DNA from: Ruminococcoides intestinihominis
GTDB lineage: Bacteria > Bacillota > Clostridia > Oscillospirales > Acutalibacteraceae
Direction: 5' to 3'
DNA: 64,000 bases
Assembly (NCBI RefSeq): GCF_040096285.1
Contig: NZ_JBBMEY010000003.1
Location: forward strand, 1-64,000
The notes below the pieces were generated by a model. The model was not told the DNA's origin and did no database searches. It was given only the letters and a program-made list of their open reading frames with translations. Position 1 is the first letter of the stretch. Each line of letters begins with the position of its first letter. A program made the position numbers and the translations under genes. Positions 37,320 to 44,672 of the stretch are shown here, one piece after another.

Positions 37320-37331
37320 TTTTATACCCCC

Positions 37332-38030
37332 TTACCAATCAAGTTCCATAGCAGGAATTTTCTTTTCATTCATATCATTATGGCGAATTTGACCGTCCTT
37401 TAGCTTAATAACTTGGTCTGCCATATTCTTAATCGCATCGTTATGGGTAACAAGGATAACTGTGTTGCCAAACTTTTTATTCACATCTTCAATCAACTTT
37501 AGAATTTCTTTAGAGGTGTTATAGTCCAAAGCACCTGTAGGTTCATCACAAAGAAGAATATCAGGGTTCTTTACAATTGCTCTGCCAATAGCAGTTCTCT
37601 GTTGTTGACCACCTGAAAGCTGATTAGGAATCTTGTCCTTATGTTCCCAAAGTCCCAAAGTTTTTAGCAGTTCATCAATATTAAGTGGTTTATCACTTAA
37701 ATAAGCACCTACTTCAATATTTTCTTTAACAGTTAAGTTAGGAATAAGGTTGTAGGACTGAAAAACATAACCCAAATGTTTTCTTCTGTACTGAGTTAGC
37801 TTTTTCTCTTTCATTTCACCAACAACTTCATCACCGATTTTGATTTTGCCACTGTCAGAATTTTCAATTCCACCGATAATGTTAAGCAGTGTTGATTTAC
37901 CTGAACCGGAAGGTCCAAGCAATACGCAAATATTGCCGTCTTTGATTTCACAAGAGATACCCTTTAATACTTCTGTTTTGTTCTCTCCATCACCAAAAGA
38001 TTTCTTAATATCTTCAAGGATTAATGTCAT
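37332..38030 (-). CDS. ABC transporter ATP-binding protein (MacB/LolD type)
   Basis: A 232-aa ATPase with Walker A GPSGSGKSTLL (about 38-48), the Q-loop YVFQSYNLIP, signature LSGGQQQRTAIGRA and Walker B ILLCDEPTGALD. It belongs to the MacB-like group that works with FtsX permeases, here the next gene. Expressed from the promoter at 38096-38124, with a dyad (38053-38084) between promoter and gene that suggests repressor control. Confidence 0.95.
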   Translation of the reverse strand: MTLILEDIKKSFGDGENKTEVLKGISCEIKDGNICVLLGPSGSGKSTLLNIIGGIENSDSGKIKIGDEVVGEMKEKKLTQYRRKHLGYVFQSYNLIPNLTVKENIEVGAYLSDKPLNIDELLKTLGLWEHKDKIPNQLSGGQQQRTAIGRAIVKNPDILLCDEPTGALDYNTSKEILKLIEDVNKKFGNTVILVTHNDAIKNMADQVIKLKDGQIRHNDMNEKKIPAMELDW

Positions 38031-38052
38031 AATCTCACCTCTATTTTAATTT

Positions 38053-38084
38053 ATGAGCATATGTTCATATGAATATATGCTCAT
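38053..38084 (-). promoter_or_regulatory. Dyad operator in front of the ABC transporter
   Basis: ATGAGCATAT...ATATGCTCAT is a perfect 10-bp inverted repeat with an inner TTCATATGAA palindrome. It starts about five bases after the predicted transcription start. No regulator gene is adjacent. Confidence 0.65.
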
Positions 38085-38095
38085 ATGTTATTCTT

Positions 38096-38124
38096 ATTAT
38101 ATTCTCAGTTTCTTCCAAAGTCAA
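38096..38124 (-). promoter_or_regulatory. Promoter of the ABC transporter operon
   Basis: Minus-strand TTGACT (38119-38124), a 17-bp spacer and TATAAT (38096-38101). A DtxR-like half-conserved dyad (38142-38160, 14 of 19 matching) lies just upstream. Confidence 0.78.
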
Positions 38125-38172
38125 GAGGTTTTAAAAAGTAGTTAGCTTAAACTAACCGTAAAGGCAAATAAA

Positions 38173-38192
38173 GGGGATACCACAGTATCCCC
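38173..38192 (-). terminator. Terminator of the feo operon
   Basis: GGGGATAC-caca-GTATCCCC followed on the minus strand by a T-rich stretch. Confidence 0.85.
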
Positions 38193-38198
38193 TTCTTC

Positions 38199-38369
38199 TT
38201 ATTTATGATGGCAATATTGGCAGTTTGCACATCCTGAGCAATTACCACCACAGGAAGATTTACCTTTTTTCTTGTCACTGCGTAGCTTTCTTACAATCAA
38301 AATAACTACTGCAAGTAAAGCCAGACCAACTATAATTGTTGCTAAATTATTTACTAACCATGTAAGCAT
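38199..38369 (-). CDS. FeoB-associated Cys-rich membrane protein
   Basis: A 56-aa ORF with a strong GGGAGG site. One N-terminal membrane span (about 9-26) is followed by a basic stretch and a tail with five cysteines (C-G-G-N-C-S-G-C-A-N-C-Q-Y-C) ending HHK. This is the pattern of the short proteins annotated as FeoB-associated Cys-rich membrane proteins. It lies 33 bp after feoB and before the operon terminator. A role in Fe(II) transfer is assumed from this position. Confidence 0.85.
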   Translation of the reverse strand: MLTWLVNNLATIIVGLALLAVVILIVRKLRSDKKKGKSSCGGNCSGCANCQYCHHK

Positions 38370-38402
38370 ATATAAATCCTCCCTTAAAATTTTTCTTTAA
38401 TA

Positions 38403-40919
38403 TTAAACTTTAACCTTAGCTGTAAGTTTGTTAGATTCTTTGTAAGGCTTAACAAGCATAAAGATAATGAATGCAAGTACAAGAATTGCAAAGATTAGGC
38501 CAATAACCTGAACATTACCTGTGAATAGGTTACCGAACTGGTTAATCATTAGTGCTACTGCATAAGCAAATACACACTGATAACCAACTGCAAATAGTGT
38601 CCACTTAGCGTTGTTCATTTCTCTCTTAATAGCACCGATAGCAGCAAAGCAAGGAGCACATAGTAGGTTGAATGCTAGGAATGATAAAGCACTAACCTGA
38701 GTGAATGCATTTGCCATTGCCTGATATACTGTAGCACCTGTACCACCGTATAGGATACCCATTGTACCAACAATGTTTTCCTTAGCGATAAGACCTGTAA
38801 CTGATGCAACGGCTGCCTGCCAGTTGCCCCAACCAAGTGGTGCAAAAATCCAAGAAATTGCATTACCGATAATAGCAAGTAAGCTACTGTCCATTTGGTC
38901 ATCTGTTAGCATCTGGAACGAACCGTTTACAAAACCGAAGTATGATAAGAACCAAACAAGGATTGTTGCAAGTAGGATAACTGTACCGGCTTTCTTAATG
39001 AATGACCAAGCTCTTTCCCACATTGAACGAAGAACATTACCTACTGTTGGCATATGGTAAGCAGGAAGTTCCATAACGAATGGAGCAGGGTCACCGGAGA
39101 ACATCTTGGTTTTCTTTAGGATAATACCTGAAACAATAATTGCAGCAACACCTAGGAAGTAAGCAAATGTAGCAATCCAAGCAGAACCACCGAACAATGC
39201 ACCGGCAATCATAGCGATAAACGGTGTCTTGGCACTACATGGGATAAATGTAGTTGTCATAATTGTCATTCTACGGTCACGTTCATTTTCGATTGTTCTT
39301 GATGCCATAATACCCGGAACACCACAACCTGTACCGATTAGCATAGGGATAAATGACTTACCTGATAGACCGAACTTACGGAAGATTCTGTCCATAACGA
39401 ATGCGATTCTAGCCATATAACCACAAGCTTCTAGGAATGCAAGTAGAATAAACAGAACAAGCATCTGAGGTACGAAACCAAGAACTGCACCAACACCGGC
39501 AACAATACCGTCATTGATTAGACCTGATAGCCAATCAGCACAACCGATTCTATCTAGACCGTTAGAAACAAGTTCAGGAATACCGGGAACCCATACACCG
39601 TATTCTGCAGGGTCAGGAGCTTCACAGTTATACTTTTCAACTGTAGCAACTGCATCCTTAAATTCAGCAAGTGTAGCTGTAACATCTTCTGTAGCAAGAG
39701 TTTCTTCATCTTCTACTGAATATGTAGCCTTTGAGAAGTCAATACCCTTGTAGTTTTCAATATCTGTTGCAAAAGCAGTTAAAGCTGATTTTGCTTTAGC
39801 TGAGTCAAAGTCATCAGCTTCAGTATCAAGAGCAGTAGAAACTGCCTCTGTATCATAGCCTTTTTCTTCAGCATATGAAATGTAACCGTTAACGATTTCA
39901 TCAGCTTTTGAATATTCATCATTTAATTCTTCATACTGAGAAGAACCGATACCGAATAGGTGGAAACCGTCACCGAATAGGTTATCGTTTACCCAGTCAG
40001 TACCCCAAGCACCAACTGTTGAAATTGCAATGTAATAAACTGCAAACATAATTACTGCGAAGATTGGAAGAGCAGCCCATCTGTTTGTAACAACTCTATC
40101 AATCTTGTCGGAAGTTGTCATCTTGTCTTTATGTTTCTTCTTGTAGCAATCGTGGATAATAGAAGAAATATAAATATATCTTTCGTTTGTAATGATACTT
40201 TCTGAGTCATCATCAAGTTCAGTTTCAACTTCTGCAATATCGTGTTCAATATGATTTTTGATTTCATCAGAAAGGTCAAGCTGAGCTAGTACCTTTTCGT
40301 CTCTTTCAAACAACTTAATTGCATACCATCTCTGCTGTTCTTCAGGCATATCGTGAACAACTGCCTCTTCAATATGAGCAAGACAATGTTCAACAGAACC
40401 TGTAAATGGATGAATAGGAGCAATCTTCTTGCTTTCTGCACTGGCAATAGCAGCTTCGGCAGCTTCTGTAATACCTGTACCCTTTAGAGCAGAGATTTCA
40501 ACAACCTTACAACCAAGTTCCTTAGCAAGTTGGTCAGTACGGATTGTGTCACCGTTTTTCTTAACAACATCCATCATATTGATGGCAACAACAACAGGAA
40601 TACCAAGTTCAACAAGCTGAGTTGTTAAGTATAGGTTTCTTTCAAGGTTAGTACCGTCAACAATATTTAGGATTGCGTCAGGTCTTTCACCGATTAGATA
40701 GTTTCTTGCAACAACTTCCTCTAGTGTATATGGAGAAAGTGAATAAATACCCGGAAGGTCAGTGATAACAACACCACTGTGTTTCTTTAGCTTACCTTCC
40801 TTTTTTTCTACTGTAACACCTGGCCAGTTACCAACAAACTGGTTAGAACCGGTTAAGGCATTAAACAATGTTGTTTTACCACAGTTTGGGTTACCGGCAA
40901 GGGCAATTCTCAAATCCAT
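38403..40919 (-). CDS. feoB: Ferrous iron transport protein B
   Basis: 838 aa. The G domain has G1 GNPNCGKTT (9-17), G3 DLPG and G4 NMMD (114-117). The helical GDI domain runs to about 275, followed by the membrane part with Gate motifs (IPMLIGTGCGVPGI and a later IPCSAKTPF). An acidic insertion of about 125 residues (roughly 318-443, rich in D/E/A) lies between the first membrane span and the VPGIPEL segment, facing outside; ordinary FeoB has only a short loop there. It sits in an operon with two feoA genes and a Cys-rich protein. Confidence 0.95.
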   Translation of the reverse strand: MDLRIALAGNPNCGKTTLFNALTGSNQFVGNWPGVTVEKKEGKLKKHSGVVITDLPGIYSLSPYTLEEVVARNYLIGERPDAILNIVDGTNLERNLYLTTQLVELGIPVVVAINMMDVVKKNGDTIRTDQLAKELGCKVVEISALKGTGITEAAEAAIASAESKKIAPIHPFTGSVEHCLAHIEEAVVHDMPEEQQRWYAIKLFERDEKVLAQLDLSDEIKNHIEHDIAEVETELDDDSESIITNERYIYISSIIHDCYKKKHKDKMTTSDKIDRVVTNRWAALPIFAVIMFAVYYIAISTVGAWGTDWVNDNLFGDGFHLFGIGSSQYEELNDEYSKADEIVNGYISYAEEKGYDTEAVSTALDTEADDFDSAKAKSALTAFATDIENYKGIDFSKATYSVEDEETLATEDVTATLAEFKDAVATVEKYNCEAPDPAEYGVWVPGIPELVSNGLDRIGCADWLSGLINDGIVAGVGAVLGFVPQMLVLFILLAFLEACGYMARIAFVMDRIFRKFGLSGKSFIPMLIGTGCGVPGIMASRTIENERDRRMTIMTTTFIPCSAKTPFIAMIAGALFGGSAWIATFAYFLGVAAIIVSGIILKKTKMFSGDPAPFVMELPAYHMPTVGNVLRSMWERAWSFIKKAGTVILLATILVWFLSYFGFVNGSFQMLTDDQMDSSLLAIIGNAISWIFAPLGWGNWQAAVASVTGLIAKENIVGTMGILYGGTGATVYQAMANAFTQVSALSFLAFNLLCAPCFAAIGAIKREMNNAKWTLFAVGYQCVFAYAVALMINQFGNLFTGNVQVIGLIFAILVLAFIIFMLVKPYKESNKLTAKVKV

Positions 40920-40978
40920 TGTGTAATTTCCTCTCTTTCATAATCATAGTAAGCAAAAGCTAACTATTATGTAAAAAA

Positions 40979-41200
40979 TTATTCTACTTCAATCATTTCG
41001 GCATCAGCTTTTCTTAGAGAAAGCTCATAACCACGAACAGTAACTTCAACAGGATCGCCAAGTGGAGCAACCTTGCGAATTTTTACATCTACACCTTTGG
41101 TAATGCCCATATCCATAATTCTACGCTTTACAGCACCTTCACCATGGAGTTTCTTTACCTTTACTGTGTCGCCTACTTTAGCCTGACGCAATGTGTTCAT
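40979..41200 (-). CDS. feoA: Ferrous iron transport protein A (second copy)
   Basis: A 73-aa SH3-like FeoA protein: GDTVKVKKLHGEGAVKRRIMDMGI, then VDVKIRKVAPLGDPVEVTVRGYELSLRKADAEMI. GEGAVKRR and the GYELSLRK strand are characteristic. It is thought to act on the FeoB G domain. AGGAGG ribosome site; 60 bp before feoB. Confidence 0.93.
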   Translation of the reverse strand: MNTLRQAKVGDTVKVKKLHGEGAVKRRIMDMGITKGVDVKIRKVAPLGDPVEVTVRGYELSLRKADAEMIEVE

Positions 41201-41244
41201 ACTTTTCCTCCTCGCTAATAAATGTATATTTATTATTAAAAATA

Positions 41245-41457
41245 TTAGACCATAATTTTTTGGGCCATTTCTTTACTGATGGCTACTCTTGTTTCCTTAA
41301 CATTAACGATAATGTTACCACCTACTGAGTTAATTACTGTAACATTACCACCTACTACAAATCCTAGGTCAGCAAGATGTTTCTTCATTTCAGGTGTGCC
41401 ACCTACTCTTTTGATAATGTTCTGTTCACCTGGGTTTAGAAATGTTAATGGCATCAT
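41245..41457 (-). CDS. feoA: Ferrous iron transport protein A (first copy)
   Basis: 70 aa from the ATG at 41457 (six bases after GAGGG; the ATG two codons earlier abuts that site). FeoA-type order: KRVGGTPEMKKHLADLGFVVG, then VTVINSVGGNIIVNVKETRVAISKEMAQKI. It is more divergent than the second copy. First gene of the operon, with its promoter and iron-box array at 41490-41597. Confidence 0.9.
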   Translation of the reverse strand: MMPLTFLNPGEQNIIKRVGGTPEMKKHLADLGFVVGGNVTVINSVGGNIIVNVKETRVAISKEMAQKIMV

Positions 41458-41489
41458 AATCATCCCTCTAATTCATATGGTTTTTGCGA

Positions 41490-41591
41490 TTAGCTTAGAC
41501 TAATTTAAATTAGTTTAGACTAACCTATAAGTCTAAATAAAAGGTTAGTACCAGCTAACCTACACTTAATTATATAGTTAGCTAATGCTAA
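41490..41591 (-). promoter_or_regulatory. Cluster of DtxR/IdeR-like dyads at the feo promoter
   Basis: Compared with the DtxR/IdeR consensus TTAGGTTAGSCTAACCTAA, 41510-41528 matches 16 of 19 and 41490-41508 matches 15 of 19. A looser dyad AGGTTAG...CTAACCT spans 41542-41561. TTAGC/GCTAA repeats fill the promoter spacer (41575-41591). An iron-dependent repressor of the DtxR family covering the promoter and start is the natural reading; its gene is not in the window. Confidence 0.78.
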
Positions 41592-41597
41592 TGTCAA
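41569..41597 (-). promoter_or_regulatory. Perfect consensus promoter of feoAAB
   Basis: Minus-strand TTGACA (41592-41597), a 17-bp spacer and TATAAT (41569-41574). Confidence 0.88.
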
Positions 41598-41744
41598 CAA
41601 TAAAAGCTGATTTTTTCCCATATAGACTGATTTTCAGCATATTATTAAATAAGTTAGTCATAGCTTACTATACCTATTGTACATTTTTACAAATCTAGTT
41701 TCATATTCAAATTATGAAAATTAAAACACTATAGAAAACAAAAA

Positions 41745-41772
41745 ATCCCTGCAACTTCCTTGTTGCAGGGAT
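41745..41772 (-). terminator. Terminator of the rlmA-pyk-aroK operon
   Basis: ATCCCTGCAAC-n6-GTTGCAGGGAT followed by TTTTTT on the minus strand. Confidence 0.9.
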
Positions 41773-41777
41773 GAAAA

Positions 41778-42275
41778 TTATTTTAGCTTATCAAGTATTT
41801 TGCTGACAACATTATCAATCTTGCTGTTCTGCTTAACTTCAACAGTAATGTCGGCATATTCTCTGTACTTTGGCATACGCTTCTCATACAAAGTATCAAG
41901 GGTATCATCCTTTCCCATAGCGATACCTCTTGTATCAATGTTCTTTACTCTGCGTTTAATCTCAGGTAAAGGAACATCAATAAACACACACTTGCTGCCA
42001 TCTAAAAGATTTTTCATAGCACTATCGGAAAAAACCATTGAACCACCTGTCGCAATAACTGTGTTGTCAATATTTAGTTCTTCACCGACAATACCCTCAA
42101 TCTTCAAAAATTCGCTAACACCTTTTTTGTCAATAATATCTTGTAATGTAGTTTTTTCTCTGTCGCTGATTAAGTTATCAGTATCGACAAAGTCGTATCC
42201 AAGCCTCTTTGCAAGGATTATCCCTATTGTACTTTTACCACTGCCTGGCATACCTATCAAAACTATATTATTCAT
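41778..42275 (-). CDS. aroK: Shikimate kinase
   Basis: A 165-aa P-loop kinase phosphorylating shikimate for chorismate synthesis. Walker A GMPGSGKST is at 8-16, DTD follows at about 32-34, and the IATGGSMVF glycine loop at about 74-82. The lid region is RGIAMGK. Length is normal. It starts two bases after the pyk stop, so translation is probably coupled. Its product feeds the trp pathway encoded at 49180-55000. Confidence 0.92.
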   Translation of the reverse strand: MNNIVLIGMPGSGKSTIGIILAKRLGYDFVDTDNLISDREKTTLQDIIDKKGVSEFLKIEGIVGEELNIDNTVIATGGSMVFSDSAMKNLLDGSKCVFIDVPLPEIKRRVKNIDTRGIAMGKDDTLDTLYEKRMPKYREYADITVEVKQNSKIDNVVSKILDKLK

Positions 42276-42277
42276 AC

Positions 42278-43711
42278 TTAAATATCTCTTATAACTAGAG
42301 TGTCAGTACCTGCTCTGTTTAATGCACGAGTTGAAGTAAGAACAATAACTGTGTCACCTTTCTTAACAAGACCTGTTTCTAGTGCTTTCTTTTTACTTTG
42401 ATTTGTGATTTCTTCAATAGTCTTTTTCTCATCACAAAGAATAGGAACAATACCCCAATATAGGCAAAGTTTCTTGCATACTGTTTCATCAGTAACAACT
42501 GCAATAATAGGGCACTTTGGTCTAAAGTGAGCCATAATTCTTGGTACATGACCTGTTGCTGACTCTACGATAATTGCCTTTGCACCAATGTTTTCGGCAA
42601 TCTGCTTTGCACTGTAACATAGATTCTGACGAAGTGAAGAACCGATTTCATATGTCTGAATTAAAGACTCTAGGTTAGAGAATTCTCTATGTGCCTCAGC
42701 TTCTTCACAGATAGATGATAGAGCCTGAACACTTTCTACAGGATACATACCGGCAGCAGATTCACCACTAAGCATAACTGCTGAAGTACCGTCATAAACT
42801 GCGTTAGCTACATCGGAGATTTCTGCTCTTGTAGGTCTAGGACAAGTAGTCATACTTTCTAACATCTGAGTAGCAGTAATAACGAACTTACCTCTTAAAA
42901 CAGTCTTAAAGATAAGTGCCTTCTGGATTTCAGGAATTTCCATAAATGGAATTTCAACACCCATGTCCCCTCTTGCTACCATAATACCATCGGATTCATC
43001 AAGAATTTCATCAATATCATCAACACCGGACTGACACTCAATCTTTGAGATAATACCGATATGTTCACCACCGATAGACTCAACATAATCTCTTAATGTA
43101 CGAACATCATCACCGTTTCTAACAAATGATGCTGCAATAACATTGATACCCATTTTGATACCAAAATCAATATCTTCTCTGTCTTTCTTACTAACATAAG
43201 GCATATCAATGTTGTAATCAGGAATATTGATACTCTTACGAGAACCAAGTTCACCACCGACAAGAACCTTACAAACAATTCTGTCCTCCAGTACTTTCTT
43301 GACTTGCATAGCAATTTTACCGTCATCAAGAAGCAGCTTCAAACCTTTTGCCTTGTTGTATTTCATTAGCTTCTTAATAAGTTTAGGATAACTAATAGAA
43401 ACACCCTCGTTGTTACCAACAACTTCATCTCTAAAGAAAGTAAAGTCTTGACCTTCAACGATTTCTGTTTTGCCACCATCAATGTGACCGATTCTTACTT
43501 CAGGACCTTTTGTATCCAAAAGAAGTGCCACATTCTTGCCACTTTCAGCAATAGCTTCTTTTACAGTAGCAAAAGTTTTTTCAAGTTCCCCATAGTCACC
43601 ATGTGACATATTGAAACGGGCAACATCCATACCTGCATCAATCATCTTTAGGATAGTTTCCTTGTTGTTACATGCAGGGCCAATAGTGCAAATGATTTTT
43701 GTTTGTCTCAT
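42278..43711 (-). CDS. pyk: Pyruvate kinase
   Basis: A 477-aa glycolytic enzyme with TKIICTIGPAC at the start, MSHGDYGE, DTKGPEVRIG, the ISKIECQSGVDDIDEI loop, GIMVARGDMGVEIP and the ATQMLESM metal/K+ region. The extra C-terminal PEP-utiliser-like domain found in some Firmicutes is absent. Middle gene of the operon. Confidence 0.97.
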   Translation of the reverse strand: MRQTKIICTIGPACNNKETILKMIDAGMDVARFNMSHGDYGELEKTFATVKEAIAESGKNVALLLDTKGPEVRIGHIDGGKTEIVEGQDFTFFRDEVVGNNEGVSISYPKLIKKLMKYNKAKGLKLLLDDGKIAMQVKKVLEDRIVCKVLVGGELGSRKSINIPDYNIDMPYVSKKDREDIDFGIKMGINVIAASFVRNGDDVRTLRDYVESIGGEHIGIISKIECQSGVDDIDEILDESDGIMVARGDMGVEIPFMEIPEIQKALIFKTVLRGKFVITATQMLESMTTCPRPTRAEISDVANAVYDGTSAVMLSGESAAGMYPVESVQALSSICEEAEAHREFSNLESLIQTYEIGSSLRQNLCYSAKQIAENIGAKAIIVESATGHVPRIMAHFRPKCPIIAVVTDETVCKKLCLYWGIVPILCDEKKTIEEITNQSKKKALETGLVKKGDTVIVLTSTRALNRAGTDTLVIRDI

Positions 43712-43732
43712 AATCCTTGTACCTCACTTCTT

Positions 43733-44536
43733 TTATGGCTTTTTCAAAACTCTGACCTGACAGTCAACTGTTAAGTCCAACGAGTTAAGAGAAAATAGCC
43801 TTGATTTCTTCTCTTCCTTTATTCTATTAATATGTGGTGTCATAATAAGCAAATTTTTTAAATCATCACCTTCTATATGAAGTTTAAAATCTATGTTACC
43901 TTGATACAATGTATCAAAAATATCACCAACATCTTTTTGATGCTTATCTTGTTTGAAAACAGTATCATAAATCTGCTGTTTCAATTCAATTAAGTGATTA
44001 TTACCGGCAGTAACTTCTACCACTATACCACCACTTTTTAGCACCCTACTATATTCTTCCGGTACTAAAAGTGAGAATATTGCCGTAATTGCATCTACGC
44101 TGTTATTCTTTATAGGTAGATGGGATGCAGTGGCAACTGCCCAGTTAATATCTTTACTTCTGCTACAACACATTCTCACTGCATCTTTAGCAATATCTGT
44201 GCCGATAACATTAGCAAAATTTGTTCTTTCCTCAATACCACAAGTATAGTAGCCTTCTCCACAACCACAATCCAAGTAGCAATCAAAAGAACTGCAATAC
44301 TCTTTAATCAAACTTGCAACTTTATCTAAAATTTTCTCATAATGACCATTTGACAAGAAATTCTTTCTTGCAAGTAGCATTTCTTTATTATCTCCCGGAT
44401 GTAAACTTTTCTTTTGCTGAACCGGCAAAAGGTTTACATAGCCTTGTTTTGCATAATCAAAACAATGGTTATTTTCACATACAAGAGATTTTCCATTTAA
44501 CTGTAAACTTTCCTTACAAATAGGACAAGTGAACAT
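43733..44536 (-). CDS. rlmA: RlmA-type 23S rRNA (guanine-N1) methyltransferase
   Basis: 267 aa from the ATG at 44536 (nine bases from AGGAG). The N-terminal zinc ribbon is CPICKESL...CENNHCFD, followed by the family segment GYVNLLP...PGDNKEMLLARKNFLSNGHY. The SAM-binding fold has LDCGCGEGYYT. The exact guanine (745 or 748 type) cannot be read from sequence. First gene of the operon, 21 bp before pyk. Confidence 0.87.
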   Translation of the reverse strand: MFTCPICKESLQLNGKSLVCENNHCFDYAKQGYVNLLPVQQKKSLHPGDNKEMLLARKNFLSNGHYEKILDKVASLIKEYCSSFDCYLDCGCGEGYYTCGIEERTNFANVIGTDIAKDAVRMCCSRSKDINWAVATASHLPIKNNSVDAITAIFSLLVPEEYSRVLKSGGIVVEVTAGNNHLIELKQQIYDTVFKQDKHQKDVGDIFDTLYQGNIDFKLHIEGDDLKNLLIMTPHINRIKEEKKSRLFSLNSLDLTVDCQVRVLKKP

Positions 44537-44556
44537 ATTACCCAACTCCTCTGTTT

Positions 44557-44585
44557 ATTGTATCACGGGAAAGGTAATACTTCAA
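44557..44585 (-). promoter_or_regulatory. Promoter of the rlmA-pyk-aroK operon
   Basis: Minus-strand TTGAAG, a 17-bp spacer and TACAAT, about 20-50 bp before the start. Confidence 0.65.
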
Positions 44586-44610
44586 GATAAATTAAGGTTA
44601 AATAGCAAAA

Positions 44611-44646
44611 AAACTACCCTAATTTTGGCAAAAATCAAGGTAGTTT
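44611..44646 (-). terminator. Terminator of htpG
   Basis: AAACTACC...GGTAGTTT with a partly paired inner ATTTT/AAAAT and a T-run on the minus strand. Confidence 0.75.
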
Positions 44647-44672
44647 AAAAATTTATTTTTATTTTTCAAAAA

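Noticed and set aside
41800..42294. 164-codon ORF opposite aroK
   Set aside because: Complete shadow of aroK; the aroK strand has clear kinase motifs.
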